Shown here: in pieces, positions 30,949 to 40,582 of the stretch
Layout: the number at the start of each line of letters is the position of its first letter
Numbering within the stretch: the first letter of the stretch is position 1
NCBI RefSeq assembly: GCF_019175365.1
Contig: NZ_CP059572.1
Coordinates: 2,294,001-2,358,000, forward strand
Direction: 5' to 3'
Origin: Actinomadura graeca
GTDB lineage: Bacteria > Actinomycetota > Actinomycetes > Streptosporangiales > Streptosporangiaceae
DNA length: 64,000 bases
Notes under the pieces: generated by a model
What the model was told of the DNA's origin: nothing
The model's input: only the letters and a program-made list of their open reading frames with translations
Databases searched by the model: none
Translations under genes and position numbers: made by a program

Positions 30949-32970
30949 TCAGGTGATGTCGGTGATCCGGGCCGTGCCGTCCGCGGAGCCGGTGACGAGC
31001 CACGTGGCGTCCGGGGCGAGGGCGACCGCGCGGACGCCGGAGTCGTGCACCAGAAGGGCCCGCTGGTTGCCGGTGGTGTCGTAGACCGTGCCCGTCTGGT
31101 CGTCGGAGGCGACGGCCAGGAGGGCGCCGTCGGCGCTGAAGACGGGTGGCCAGATCCGCGACCAGTGGAACGCGGCGGTGCGCAGTTCCCCCGAGGGCAG
31201 CGTGAACAGGCGCAGGCGGGTGTCCGCGGCGGTGGTCGCGAGGGTCGTGCCGGACGGGCTGACCGCCACGGCCTCGACCGCGACGCGCACCGGATCGTCG
31301 AAGTCGTCGTCGAGGTGCTCCAGGCGGAGGCGTTCGGTGCCGGTGCCGATCTCGAAGAGGCGGGCGAAACCGTCCGCGCACGCCGTGGCCAGGGAGGCGC
31401 CGTCAGGGGTGAACGACACCGACCCCACCACCCCCTCATGGGCGAACTGCGCCTGCTCGGTGCCGGTCCGGGCGGTGAACACCCGGGCGGTGCCGTCGGC
31501 GCAGCCGGTGGCCACCAGCTCACCGTCCCGGCTGATCGCCACACTGAGCACCGCCCCGCCATGCGAACGGCGGAACCGCTGGGCGAGCCCGGCGACGCCG
31601 AACACGCGCAGCGTGCCGTCCTCGCTCCCGGTCGCCACGATCGCGCCGTCCCCGCCCACCACCACGGTGAGGACGGCGCCTTCGTGGTCGAACCGGGCGC
31701 GCTGCGATCCGGTCTCGGCGTCGAACACCCGGGCCGTGGCGTCCTCGCCGGCCGTGGCGACCCAGGCGCCGTCGGGGGCGAAGGCCACACCCCGCACCGG
31801 CCCGCCGTGCGCCAGGCGGCAGCGCTCCGCGCCGGTCCTGGCGTCCAGCACCCGCGCGACACCATCGGCGCAGCCACTGGCGAACCACCGCCCGTCCGGT
31901 GACACGGCGACGGCGCCGACCGCGCCGCCGTGCCGGACCGTGAGGCGCTCCTGGTGCGCCGCCGGGTCGAAGATCCGCGCCCGCAGGTACGTTCCGACGG
32001 ACGCACGCGAGCCGTCGGGGCCGAACGTCACCGGCCCCGCCGATCCGCGCGTCAGGCGGCACCGCTCGGCCCCGGTCGCCGCGTCGAACAGCACGGCGCC
32101 GCCGCTCCCCGACGCCGCCACCCACCGCCCGTCGGGGCTGAACACCGCGTGGAACGCCTGGTGGCCGTGGTCGTAGAGGGACAGCGGCGCCCCGGTCGCG
32201 ACATCGAAGACGCGGACGGCGCCGTCCCGCCCGGCGGTGACCACCCGCCTGCCGTCCCGGTCGAACCGGACGTCCTCCACCTGGGCGTCGATGCCACGAG
32301 GCTCGACGAGACGGACCCGGAGCGTGCCGGCCGCGGCGTCGACCAGGACCGCGCCGCCGTCGCCGCACCCGGCGCCCACCAGCCGCCCGTCCGGGCTCCA
32401 GCACGTCATGTTGGCCCACGTGCCGAGCTCGATCCGGTTCCGTTCCGCGCCGGTCGCCGCGTCGAAGACGCGCACGCCGCCCTGGGCGGACGAGAAGAAG
32501 CCGACCCCGTGGCCCACGGCGATCCGGGTGCCGTCCGGGCTCCACGAGAAGGTCCTCGTCTGGTCGGGCTCGGGCAGGCCGGCGCACCGCGTGCGCTCGA
32601 CGCCGGTGGCGGCGTCGAGGACCCGCACCGCCGCGTCCGAGACGGCGCCCACCCACCGCCCGTCCGGGCTCCACCGCACCTCGTACACCGCCTGGTCGTT
32701 GGTCACCCTCCACCGCTCGGCCCCGGTGGCCGCGTCGGACATCACCACCGCGTTGCCCTCCCAGTGGCTCGTCACCACCCGGCCGCCGTCCGGCGCGAAC
32801 GCGACGAGGCCCCAGCCGGGCAGGGGCGGCAGCGCGCACCGCCGGGCCCCGGTCGCCGGCGCGAAGACCTGCGCGGAGGTGGCCGCCCAGCGGCCGTCGG
32901 GGCTGAACGGGACGACCGGGTCGACGGAGGGGCTCGCCACGGAGACGATCTGCCGCGCCAGGTAGGTCAC
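30949..32970 (-). CDS. WD40-repeat beta-propeller protein 2
   Basis: A 673-residue paralogue of the following gene with the same architecture: about 14 WD40-type blades, e.g. VAVSPDGRWFASGCADGVARV and VSFTPDGASLATACADGFARL, forming two propellers. Both proteins begin TYLARQ, so the N-terminal leader is conserved too. GTG start overlaps the stop of the vWA gene by 4 nt (GTGA), tying it translationally to the injection-system operon. Its function is inferred only as a protein-binding scaffold associated with the particle. Confidence 0.85.
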   Translation of the reverse strand: MTYLARQIVSVASPSVDPVVPFSPDGRWAATSAQVFAPATGARRCALPPLPGWGLVAFAPDGGRVVTSHWEGNAVVMSDAATGAERWRVTNDQAVYEVRWSPDGRWVGAVSDAAVRVLDAATGVERTRCAGLPEPDQTRTFSWSPDGTRIAVGHGVGFFSSAQGGVRVFDAATGAERNRIELGTWANMTCWSPDGRLVGAGCGDGGAVLVDAAAGTLRVRLVEPRGIDAQVEDVRFDRDGRRVVTAGRDGAVRVFDVATGAPLSLYDHGHQAFHAVFSPDGRWVAASGSGGAVLFDAATGAERCRLTRGSAGPVTFGPDGSRASVGTYLRARIFDPAAHQERLTVRHGGAVGAVAVSPDGRWFASGCADGVARVLDARTGAERCRLAHGGPVRGVAFAPDGAWVATAGEDATARVFDAETGSQRARFDHEGAVLTVVVGGDGAIVATGSEDGTLRVFGVAGLAQRFRRSHGGAVLSVAISRDGELVATGCADGTARVFTARTGTEQAQFAHEGVVGSVSFTPDGASLATACADGFARLFEIGTGTERLRLEHLDDDFDDPVRVAVEAVAVSPSGTTLATTAADTRLRLFTLPSGELRTAAFHWSRIWPPVFSADGALLAVASDDQTGTVYDTTGNQRALLVHDSGVRAVALAPDATWLVTGSADGTARITDIT
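31332..31926 (-). repeat. Near-identical segment, copy 2 of WD40 paralogues
   Basis: Counterpart of 29136-29730 with constant 2196-bp offset and few substitutions by eye. No inverted repeats or mobile-element ends flank it. Confidence 0.75.
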
Positions 32971-35546
32971 GCCGTCACCCCCCGGCCGCCGACGCGGACG
33001 CTCCGGATCCGGACGCCGCAGACGGTGACGGTGACCGTGCCCCCCGCCTTGTCCGGGCACCGCACGACCCGGGTGTAGCCGCCGTCGTAGCGGCTGAGGA
33101 CGGTGCCGCCGCCGCGGCAGGGGAAGTGGACGCCCTCCGGCGTGGGCTCGGGCTCCTCCTCGTCGAAGGGGCACGAGTCGGACCGGAAGACCACGTCGCC
33201 GGGACGGAACGGGCCGAGGTACTCGCCCTTCCGGTCGCGCGGGATCACGGTGATCGCCGTCGCGCCGTCGGCGACGGCGGTGCGGATCTCCGACCGCCTC
33301 GGGTCCGGGCGGATGCCGACCCAGGTGGAGACCGTCTGCACCCGGCTGAAGACGCTGCCGTCGGGGAGCGTCCCGGAGATCGTGAAGCGCCAGGTGAACG
33401 AGCCCTCCTGGTCGGCGTCCAGGTACCGGTTGGTGTAGTCGCCGTCACCGGTGTCGCGCAGCTCGTCGGTGCCGTCCTCGAACACCCCGGCCGGTGTGGC
33501 CTGCGGCAGGCCGGGCAGGTCCGCGCGGCGCAGCAGCTCCCCGATCATCAGCGCCTTGGGCGCGGGCGGGTCGGGCGGCGCCGTCGGCGGGGGCCGGTAA
33601 TGGGCGCCGCGCTCGGACAGGAAGGTGCCGAGCGACTCGCCGGGGCGGACCAGCTCCACGGTGACGCGGGCGCCGGTGACGAGATCGTCCCCGGCGCGGA
33701 CGCGCGCGGTGAGGACCATGGGGTCGCCGGTGGAGTACCCGTCCCGGTCGAACACCACGTCGGCGCGCACGTACAGGTCGACGAAGAACAGCAGGTCGCC
33801 GTCGGGCAGCGGCCGCGGGCCGCCGGCGGCGTCGCGGCGCAGGATCCGCCACTCGGTGGCGGGCACCTGCTCCTCGGGGACGCCGAGCAGCGCGGTCATG
33901 TCCACGGCCGCGAACGCGTGCGCAGGGCACGCGGCGACCGGCACCGCCACCGGCTGGAACGGCGCGGCGGGCTGCCCCTGGAGCCGGTAGGACAGCTCGA
34001 TCGAGCCCGTTCCGTCCCACAGCACAGCGACCGCGAGCCGCTCGACGCGGGGGTCCACCCTCACCAGCCGGACGGGGTCGCCGGGGATCTGCGGCTCGGC
34101 CGGGACCCGCTGCGCCGCCTGCGAGGAGCAGACCATCTGCGCCATCGCGTCCGCCACCTGCGACACCTGGACGACGTGCCGGTAGCCGAGCGGCACGGCC
34201 AGCCGGTCGAGGACGTCCTCCTGGACGGTCGGCCCGAGCCCGATCGTGTAGAGCGACAGCCGTGAGTCGACCGCCTGGCGGGCGCCCGCCTGCCGCTCGA
34301 TCGCGAAGTTCAGCACACCGGGCGCGGCGGTGGAGGGGTCCACGGCGACCGTGCCGGAGTTCTCGTGGCCGTCGGTCAGCAGGACGATGGTGAAACGCGG
34401 GTCGCCGGCCGTCCCCAGCGTACCGAGCTCGTCGATCGCGCGGACGAGGCCGTCGCCGATCGGCGTGCACGCACCCGGCCTCCCGTAGTCCACGCCGCAG
34501 ACCGCGCCCCCGGCGGTGGGCACGTCGGTGAGCACCAGCACCGGCCCGATCAGCGGATCCGGTGCGGGCCGCGGCGCGCCGGGCACCGTCGGCCGCCAGC
34601 CGCAGGAGGTGTCCTCGAACACCAGCTCGCCGAGCCGGTCGGCGGGGTTCACCGACGTGCGCATGGCCGCGTACAGGTGGCCGAGGATCCGCGCGGCGGT
34701 GACGGCGTTGTCCCAGCGGGCGCCGGACATGCTCCCCGAGCGGTCGAGGACCAGCGCCAGGTGCCGCGGCCTGGCCTGGACGGTCAGCTGCGCGGCGGAC
34801 GAGGCGGACAGGAAGCCGACCGGCCCGGCGCAGCCCGTCTCGAACCAGACCCGCCCGGTGATCTCCATGGTGTGCGGCCGGTAGACGCCCGGGGCGGTGA
34901 ACACGGCGGTGGTGCCGTTCGAGCACGCCTGCGGGAAGTCGGTGACGGCGACGCCGCCGGTCTTGCCCCACCGGTACGCGACGGCCGGGACGGGCGCCCC
35001 GACGACGGTGGGCTCGGCGGGCGTGCCGAGCGCGGACGCCGCGGTGAGCTGCACCGGGTCGCCCTCGCGGACGACTCCGCCGGTGAGCGACGGGGCGGAC
35101 AGGGTGAACGCCGCCACGGGGTCGCACATGATCCGGGTGACGGTCGGCTGGACCGGGTCGTTGTCGCCCTGCGAGAGCTGCCATCGGGCGGCGGGCGCCG
35201 CCGCGGTCGCCCGTACCGTCCACGCCTCGCGCTGGTTGCCGGAGAGGGCCTGGATCGTCAGGGTGAGGACCCGGTCCGTCCCGTCCAGCGCGCTGTCGGC
35301 GCCGACGCGGCGGTTCCCGAGCGGCTTGCTGTAGCCGACGGGGTCGGACGGCAGGGTGTGCGGCGCCGGCAGCGCCGGCGATTCGAGCGTGACCGTGACG
35401 GCGGCGCCCGCCGGGTAGCGCAGGCCGACGAGGGGCGGCGCGCCGGTCGTGACGTCGAGCAGGAGGTCGGCGACGAGCCCCCGCGAGTCGGTGACCGTGT
35501 AGATCGGGGACCCCAGGCCCGTCGGGGCGATCTTCGGGGTGGACAT
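32967..35546 (-). CDS. Large von Willebrand factor A (vWA) domain protein of the injection-system locus
   Basis: An 859-residue protein. A vWA domain spans about residues 260-455 with an intact metal-ion-dependent adhesion site: DRSGS (268-272), a later Thr in ACTPIGDGL, and LLTDGHE. The N-terminal 250 residues are beta-rich with PKD/Ig-like stretches (RWGKTGGVAV, FTAPGVYRPHTMEITG). The C-terminal half contains further Ig-like strands (VLTARVRAGDDLVTGARVTVELV) and a cysteine-bearing end (SDSCPFDEEEPE). No signal peptide is visible, so it would reach the outside only with the particle. vWA domains bind proteins through a divalent metal; adhesion to a target or scaffolding of the particle is inferred. 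It lies 10 nt after the DUF6519-like gene and overlaps the WD40 gene. Confidence 0.85.
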   Translation of the reverse strand: MSTPKIAPTGLGSPIYTVTDSRGLVADLLLDVTTGAPPLVGLRYPAGAAVTVTLESPALPAPHTLPSDPVGYSKPLGNRRVGADSALDGTDRVLTLTIQALSGNQREAWTVRATAAAPAARWQLSQGDNDPVQPTVTRIMCDPVAAFTLSAPSLTGGVVREGDPVQLTAASALGTPAEPTVVGAPVPAVAYRWGKTGGVAVTDFPQACSNGTTAVFTAPGVYRPHTMEITGRVWFETGCAGPVGFLSASSAAQLTVQARPRHLALVLDRSGSMSGARWDNAVTAARILGHLYAAMRTSVNPADRLGELVFEDTSCGWRPTVPGAPRPAPDPLIGPVLVLTDVPTAGGAVCGVDYGRPGACTPIGDGLVRAIDELGTLGTAGDPRFTIVLLTDGHENSGTVAVDPSTAAPGVLNFAIERQAGARQAVDSRLSLYTIGLGPTVQEDVLDRLAVPLGYRHVVQVSQVADAMAQMVCSSQAAQRVPAEPQIPGDPVRLVRVDPRVERLAVAVLWDGTGSIELSYRLQGQPAAPFQPVAVPVAACPAHAFAAVDMTALLGVPEEQVPATEWRILRRDAAGGPRPLPDGDLLFFVDLYVRADVVFDRDGYSTGDPMVLTARVRAGDDLVTGARVTVELVRPGESLGTFLSERGAHYRPPPTAPPDPPAPKALMIGELLRRADLPGLPQATPAGVFEDGTDELRDTGDGDYTNRYLDADQEGSFTWRFTISGTLPDGSVFSRVQTVSTWVGIRPDPRRSEIRTAVADGATAITVIPRDRKGEYLGPFRPGDVVFRSDSCPFDEEEPEPTPEGVHFPCRGGGTVLSRYDGGYTRVVRCPDKAGGTVTVTVCGVRIRSVRVGGRGVTA

Positions 35547-35556
35547 CGTTGCCTCC

Positions 35557-37470
35557 CTACACGACCGTGACCAGCCGCTTGTAGTAGTTGCTCGCGTTCC
35601 CGTCCCGGTCCGTCGACCAGAAGATCCAGATGGCGCCGTCGGGGGCGACGAGCGCGTGCGGGGAGTTGTCGTCGCCGACGGACGCGGTGAGCCGGCGCGC
35701 CTCCCCCCAGGCGCTGCCCGGCGGCTCGCGGCGGCGCGCCGGGTCGCGGCGCATGGCGCTGAGGTCGCCGGAGCCGGTGAAGCCGCGCGTCCAGAAGACC
35801 CACAGCCCGCCGTCGGCGTCCTCGACCGCGCACGGCTGCCGGTCGGTGCCGCTCGTCCCGGGCAGCGTCTGGGCCGCCTCCCACGCGCCGGAGCGGAAAA
35901 GGGCGGCCTGGAGGCCCGTCGAGGACGCCCAGAACGCCCACACCTCGCCTCTCTGGGAGGCCAGGAGGAAGGGCCGCGGGTCGGCGCTGTCGGAGGCCAG
36001 CGTGGTCTCGTTGGAGACGGTGCCGGTGGCCGGGTCGAGCTGGAGGACGCGCAGCCCGCCGGTCGCCTTGAACACCGCCCAGACCGTACCCGCGCGTCCG
36101 CCGGCGGCGTGGAAGTGGCTCGACGCGGTGCTCGGGGTCGCCGACAGCTCGACCGCGCCCGCCGCGTCGGCCCACTCGCCGGCCGCCAGCCGCCACCGCC
36201 GGTACTGCCACTTGCTCGCCGTGGACGACGACAGGTGGAAGAAGACGGTGGCCAGGTCGCCCGTGACCGCCACGAACGGGTTGGTCTCGGCGGACCCGGC
36301 GGTGGCGGTCACGGTGACCTCGGCGGTCACCGGCAACCCGGCCAGCGGCGCGCGCCGCATCATCACGTCGGCGCCCGCGCCGCTGCCCGACTGGTACACC
36401 ACCAGCGCGTCGCCGTCCGGGAGCCCGGCGGCGTGCGGGACGAGGTGGGCGGTGCCCGACGTCACCTGGAGCGGGGGCGCGGTGAAGCCGCGGGACGGCT
36501 CCGCGAGGCTCATCCGTGCGGCGAACACCTGCTCGACGCCCGCGGTCCGGTCGCTGTACCAGAACGCCACGAGCCCGCCGGTCGCGTCGGCGAAGAAGGC
36601 GCGGCGCATGACGTCCAGGGCCGTGGAGGCGTCCACCGCCGCGTCCGGGGTGGTCGGCAGCTCGCCGCGCAGCAGCGCGTTGACCGCCTCCCGCAGGCTG
36701 ATCGGCGGCCTGCCCCGCCCGGCGAGGTACTCCTCCGCCCGGGTGCCGAGGACGTCCTCGATCAGCGTGGCGGGCGGCAGGAGCAGCCGCCGGCGCCGCA
36801 GGTCGGTGACGTCGCCGGGACGGACGGCCGCGTCCCCGGGGCGACGGTCCAGCGAGGCCAGCGGCGTGTAGGAGTGCCCGGCGGTGACGTCGGGGTCGCC
36901 CGGTCCCGGCGGCGCGGCGCCGCGCCGCGCCCGCACCGCCCACTCGCGCTTGATCCGCGCGCAGCTCTCGGTGCCGAGGCCGCCGTGGACGAGGGCGGGG
37001 TCCTCGGACGGGGTGACCAGCCGTTCCCAGACGTCGAGGTAGACCAGCACCGGGCCGCCCCCGGCGGGCAGCGCCGTGATCGTGGGGACGCCGAGCCGGG
37101 CGGCCTCGGCGGCGGCCGCCGCGCCGTGCGACTCGTGCAGCCGCTGCGCGGTGAACGCGACGGTCGACTCGATCATCACGTCGAGGCCGTCGACCAGGCA
37201 CCGGCCGATCCGGCGCAGCGGGTCGACCGTGCCGCTCACCCCGGCGCGGATCTCGAAGTCGTCGTCGGCGCCGGTCCCGGCGATCCGGAACCCGTCGTTG
37301 CCGTCGGGGACGCCGTCGCCGACGAACCACTTCAGGAACGCCCGCAGCTCGAACTTCTGGATGTCCTCGCGCTCGTTGACGTCGGCGTCCACGATCGGCA
37401 CGCCCTGCTGAAGCCGGACCCGCACGTAGCGTCGCAGCGGGTCGAAGGTGTCGGTCGATATCACTGCCAT
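35557..37470 (-). CDS. DUF6519-like structural protein with propeller-like repeats
   Basis: A 637-residue protein. The N-terminus TFDPLRRYVRVRLQQGVPIVDADVNE matches the start of DUF6519 proteins found in contractile-particle loci. Residues about 1-290 form that conserved unit; the remainder contains at least five repeats ending in WxFW/xFW motifs such as LVAFWYSDR, VWAFWASSTG, LWVFWTRGF and IWIFWSTDR, the pattern of a sialidase-like beta-propeller. The same type of repeat occurs in the gpI-like protein. It likely sits on the baseplate or tail fibre periphery. It is 16 nt downstream of the 172-residue gene and follows good spacing within the operon. Receptor or glycan binding is inferred. Confidence 0.8.
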   Translation of the reverse strand: MAVISTDTFDPLRRYVRVRLQQGVPIVDADVNEREDIQKFELRAFLKWFVGDGVPDGNDGFRIAGTGADDDFEIRAGVSGTVDPLRRIGRCLVDGLDVMIESTVAFTAQRLHESHGAAAAAEAARLGVPTITALPAGGGPVLVYLDVWERLVTPSEDPALVHGGLGTESCARIKREWAVRARRGAAPPGPGDPDVTAGHSYTPLASLDRRPGDAAVRPGDVTDLRRRRLLLPPATLIEDVLGTRAEEYLAGRGRPPISLREAVNALLRGELPTTPDAAVDASTALDVMRRAFFADATGGLVAFWYSDRTAGVEQVFAARMSLAEPSRGFTAPPLQVTSGTAHLVPHAAGLPDGDALVVYQSGSGAGADVMMRRAPLAGLPVTAEVTVTATAGSAETNPFVAVTGDLATVFFHLSSSTASKWQYRRWRLAAGEWADAAGAVELSATPSTASSHFHAAGGRAGTVWAVFKATGGLRVLQLDPATGTVSNETTLASDSADPRPFLLASQRGEVWAFWASSTGLQAALFRSGAWEAAQTLPGTSGTDRQPCAVEDADGGLWVFWTRGFTGSGDLSAMRRDPARRREPPGSAWGEARRLTASVGDDNSPHALVAPDGAIWIFWSTDRDGNASNYYKRLVTVV

Positions 37471-37486
37471 GGGACTCTCCGCCCGC

Positions 37487-38005
37487 TCACAGGACCAGCC
37501 AGACGGTGCGCTGGAGGGTGCTCGCCGGATCCCGCGGGATCGCCGGATGGATCACGTAGTCGATCAGGACGGTGGCGCCGTCCAGCACGCCGACCAGGCC
37601 GAACTCGCGCAGCGTGGCGTCGGTGTGGTCGGCGTCGGGCCAGGCGGGGACGCCCGGGCCGAGCGTCGCGACGATCTGCAGCCGGTTCGTCGGCGCGGAC
37701 GTGACCGTCGAGCCGGTCAGGTAGTCGACCCGCAGCGAGGCGCGCGGCACGGTGAACGGGTGCCGGTCGACCAGCGCGGCCTGCCCCGCGGTCGCCGGCG
37801 GCGGGCCGGGCGGCCGGTCCCACGCCGGGTCGCCCTTGCCGACCTGGAGCCCGGTGATGCCGCCCGCCGTGGTGCCGGCGCCGTGCAGGAAGCCCGTCAG
37901 CAGCCGCCGGCAGTCGGCCACGATCACGTTCCTGCGGACGCCGCCGTCCCAGGCGACGCCGCCGCCCGGGTCCAGCAGCACGTCTCGGTAGTAGCCGGCG
38001 ATCAT
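37487..38005 (-). CDS. Conserved small protein of the injection-system locus
   Basis: A 172-residue protein, not assigned to a named family. It is mixed alpha/beta, beginning MIAGYYRDVLLDPGGGVAWDGGVRRNVIVADCRRLL and ending in a strand TLQRTVWLVL. A central stretch, LRVDYLTGSTVTSAPTNRLQI, is beta-rich and may form the core. It lies tightly between the gpI-like and DUF6519-like genes (12- and 16-nt gaps), so a structural or assembly role at the baseplate is likely. Confidence 0.7.
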   Translation of the reverse strand: MIAGYYRDVLLDPGGGVAWDGGVRRNVIVADCRRLLTGFLHGAGTTAGGITGLQVGKGDPAWDRPPGPPPATAGQAALVDRHPFTVPRASLRVDYLTGSTVTSAPTNRLQIVATLGPGVPAWPDADHTDATLREFGLVGVLDGATVLIDYVIHPAIPRDPASTLQRTVWLVL

Positions 38006-38017
38006 CCTGCCTCCAGG

Positions 38018-40582
38018 TCAGCGGGGCGGCGGGAACCAGGCCCGCCGCCGCAGGGTCGTGGGGTCGGCGCGGGCGGCCGTCACGTGGCCGGGCGTGGTCG
38101 CCAGCAGGAACGACCAGTCGGGCAGCGCCGCAGCGGTCGTGTCGGACGGTCCCGCGTACCGCTCGACGAAGGGATGCACGTCCTGGAACGTCTCCTGGAT
38201 CCCGGTCCCGGCCGGGTAGAGGGCCTCGACGTGGATCCGCGGGGCGAACACGAGCACGGCCCGCACGTTGACCGGCAGGAACCGCTCCAGCAGCGGCCGC
38301 AGCCGCTCCTCGATCTGCGCCGACAGCGGCGCGTCGGGCAGCAGCGGGCTGAGGAACAGCGCGACGGTGCCGCGCGTGTAGAGGTCGGTGTCGTCGAGCC
38401 GGTCCCCGGCCCGCGGCTTGCACGGCGTGTAGCAGAGCTGGTCGTCCCACTGGCGGCGCCGCCCGGCGCGGGCCGCGTCGCCGAGGACGACGGTCGTGCC
38501 TCCGGCGAACCGGCGCAGTGTCCCGGTGTCGGACGGCGGGTCCGCGAGCCCGGCGACCTCGACGCCGCGGTCGCTGCGGAACAGCACCCAGGGCCCGGCG
38601 CCCGCGTCGCCGCCCGGCGCGGCGACCACGGCCGGGGCCTGGTCGGCGGCGGGCCCGGTGAGCACGGGGACGGGGTCGCGGGGCGCGCCGCCGCCCGCCG
38701 GGACGCCGACCGACCACAGGCCGGGGCCGCCGGAGCGGTCGGAGCGGAACCAGACCCGCACCTCGCCTCCGGCCGCGACGATCGCGGACGGCTCCCGGTC
38801 GGCGCAGCGGCCCGTCGCGGACGGGACGCGGGTGATCTCGTCCGCCGGGCCCCAGGTGCCGGTGGCCGGGTCCAGGATCCGGCGGGAGAGCGTCCGCACG
38901 TCCGCGGGGTCGCCGGCGCTGCGCAGCCGTGACCAGATGAGCCAGAGCGCGTCGCCGCCCGCGCCCGGCACCCGGACCGCCGCCGGCTCGCGGTTGCCGC
39001 CGCCGCCGTCCGCGAGCACCTGCGGGGCGTCCCAGCCGGTGCCGGTCCAGCGCGCCGCCGCGACCGTCCACCGCGTCCCGTCGTGCGCGGACCAGAACAG
39101 CCGGACGTGGGACGGCCCGTCGGCCACCGCGCACGGGTCGGCGACGCGGCCGACGGGCACGCCCGGCACGTCTAGCGGAGGCGTCCAGTCGAAGCCGTCG
39201 CCGGGGTCGCCGTCCGCGGTGCCGTCCGGGCCCGTCCAGCCGAGCGCCCCGGCGGCATCCGACGCGGCCTGCTCCACCGTGAGGCGCCGGCCCGCTCCGG
39301 CGGCGGTCGTGGCGAGCACGACGGCGCCGTCCGGCGCGGCGGTTCCGGTGACGCCGGTCAGCCGGGCGGTCAGCACCGCGGCCACCTCGGCGGCCGACGC
39401 GGCGGACGGGTCGGCGAAGTCGCCCGCCGTGAAGACGACCCCCTGGCGGCGGCCGTCGACCCCGACCACCAGCCGGGCGCCCGGCCACAGCGCGAACGGG
39501 GCCGTGTGGCCGGTGCGCAGCCGGGCCGGCTCCGGCCGCCGGGCGGTGCCCACCGCGAACCGCAGCCGGGCGGCGGCGCCCTCCGGCCGGTCGAGCCAGG
39601 CCAGGAAGACCCGGCCGTCCGGCAGCTCCGCCGCGGCGGGCGCACCGGCGGGGGCGCCCACCGGCACCGCGACCGCGTCGCCCCACGCGCCGCCGTCGAG
39701 GGTCTTGACGCGCAGGACGCGTCCCGATCCGCGCGGCGGGACGGTCTCGTAGAAGAGCCGGAGCCGCCCGCCCGCGGTCACGACGGCGCTCAGCCGCCCT
39801 CCCGGGGCGCCCTCCAGCGTCACCAGCGCGGGCTCGGCGTCCGGCCCGGCCAGCGCGAACACGTTGAGCCGGGGCGCCTCGCCCGCGCGGACGACCGACT
39901 GGGCCGTCTCCGCGACCCGGACGTCCCAGCCGGTGTAGCGGACGACGATCGACCGCAGCGCGGGCACGGTGCCGACGCCCCGGTACAGGTGCGGGGCGGC
40001 GGCGATCTCGTTGCGCTGCGCGGAGACCGGCAGCGTCCGGTCCAGGTCCCAGCCGAGCCAGTGGGCGAGCGGCCGCAGGAAGCCGGGCGGCGCGGTCTCG
40101 GCGTCGTGCAGGGCCCGCAGCCCCTCGGCGGTGCTGCGGGCCAGGTTCAGCGGCGCCGCCGCGGCGGACAGGAAGCGGAACAGCTGGCCGGGGGCGGGCA
40201 GGTCGGCGCGCTGGTGGGCGGCGGGCAGCATCCGGTAGAGCCTGGCCGGGACGCCGTGGTCGGCGCTGGCGTAGGAGCTCGCCTGCGACGCGCCGTCCGC
40301 GCGATAGGCGGGCGGTGAGGCGGCGTCGCGGGTGAAGACGGTGTAGTAGTGCGTCGCCAGCGGACGGGCCGCGGGATCGGAGACGCGGTCCACGACCGGG
40401 CCGTCGTAGATCACCGCGCCGTCGTCGGGGTCGAGCGGAAACGTCCGCTCGCGGCGCACGACCCGGACGCCGGCGAGCGGCGGGCGCCCGGCGAACTCGG
40501 CCGCGGGCGGGTTGCGCCAGGCCAGGTCGATCCGGCCGCCCTCCAGGTGGGGGGTGGCGCGGACGGCCGCCACGGTCCTCAC
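38018..40582 (-). CDS. Baseplate wedge protein, phage gpI-like, with inserted beta-propeller
   Basis: An 854-residue protein. Residues about 105-235 are a phage tail protein I (P2 gpI-like, TIGR02242-type) domain: ARLYRMLPAAHQ, then LRPLAHWLGWDLDRTLP, the typical hydrophobic wedge motif. From about 240 to 700 lie repeats with LFY/WFR/LFW cores (RLRLFYETVP, HVRLFWSAHD, ALWLIWSRL, EVRVWFRSDR), reading as a six- or seven-bladed propeller, interrupted at 361-457 by a module also found twice in sheath 1. The C-terminus (about 720-854) returns to the gpI-type end, with LFLSPLLPDAPLSAQIEERLRPLLERFLPVNVRAV. Its 5' start overlaps the gpJ-like stop (40579-40582). Ordinary gpI proteins are about 200 residues, so the propeller is an addition, possibly for target binding. 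Confidence 0.85.
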   Translation of the reverse strand: MRTVAAVRATPHLEGGRIDLAWRNPPAAEFAGRPPLAGVRVVRRERTFPLDPDDGAVIYDGPVVDRVSDPAARPLATHYYTVFTRDAASPPAYRADGASQASSYASADHGVPARLYRMLPAAHQRADLPAPGQLFRFLSAAAAPLNLARSTAEGLRALHDAETAPPGFLRPLAHWLGWDLDRTLPVSAQRNEIAAAPHLYRGVGTVPALRSIVVRYTGWDVRVAETAQSVVRAGEAPRLNVFALAGPDAEPALVTLEGAPGGRLSAVVTAGGRLRLFYETVPPRGSGRVLRVKTLDGGAWGDAVAVPVGAPAGAPAAAELPDGRVFLAWLDRPEGAAARLRFAVGTARRPEPARLRTGHTAPFALWPGARLVVGVDGRRQGVVFTAGDFADPSAASAAEVAAVLTARLTGVTGTAAPDGAVVLATTAAGAGRRLTVEQAASDAAGALGWTGPDGTADGDPGDGFDWTPPLDVPGVPVGRVADPCAVADGPSHVRLFWSAHDGTRWTVAAARWTGTGWDAPQVLADGGGGNREPAAVRVPGAGGDALWLIWSRLRSAGDPADVRTLSRRILDPATGTWGPADEITRVPSATGRCADREPSAIVAAGGEVRVWFRSDRSGGPGLWSVGVPAGGGAPRDPVPVLTGPAADQAPAVVAAPGGDAGAGPWVLFRSDRGVEVAGLADPPSDTGTLRRFAGGTTVVLGDAARAGRRRQWDDQLCYTPCKPRAGDRLDDTDLYTRGTVALFLSPLLPDAPLSAQIEERLRPLLERFLPVNVRAVLVFAPRIHVEALYPAGTGIQETFQDVHPFVERYAGPSDTTAAALPDWSFLLATTPGHVTAARADPTTLRRRAWFPPPR

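Noticed and set aside
28732..32970. WD40 repeat DNA considered as a CRISPR or satellite array
   Set aside because: The periodicity is about 120-130 bp with imperfect, protein-level conservation, typical of propeller blades.
32967..35546. vWA protein as an injected toxin
   Set aside because: No enzymatic or toxin motif; vWA plus Ig-like strands argue for binding or scaffold functions.
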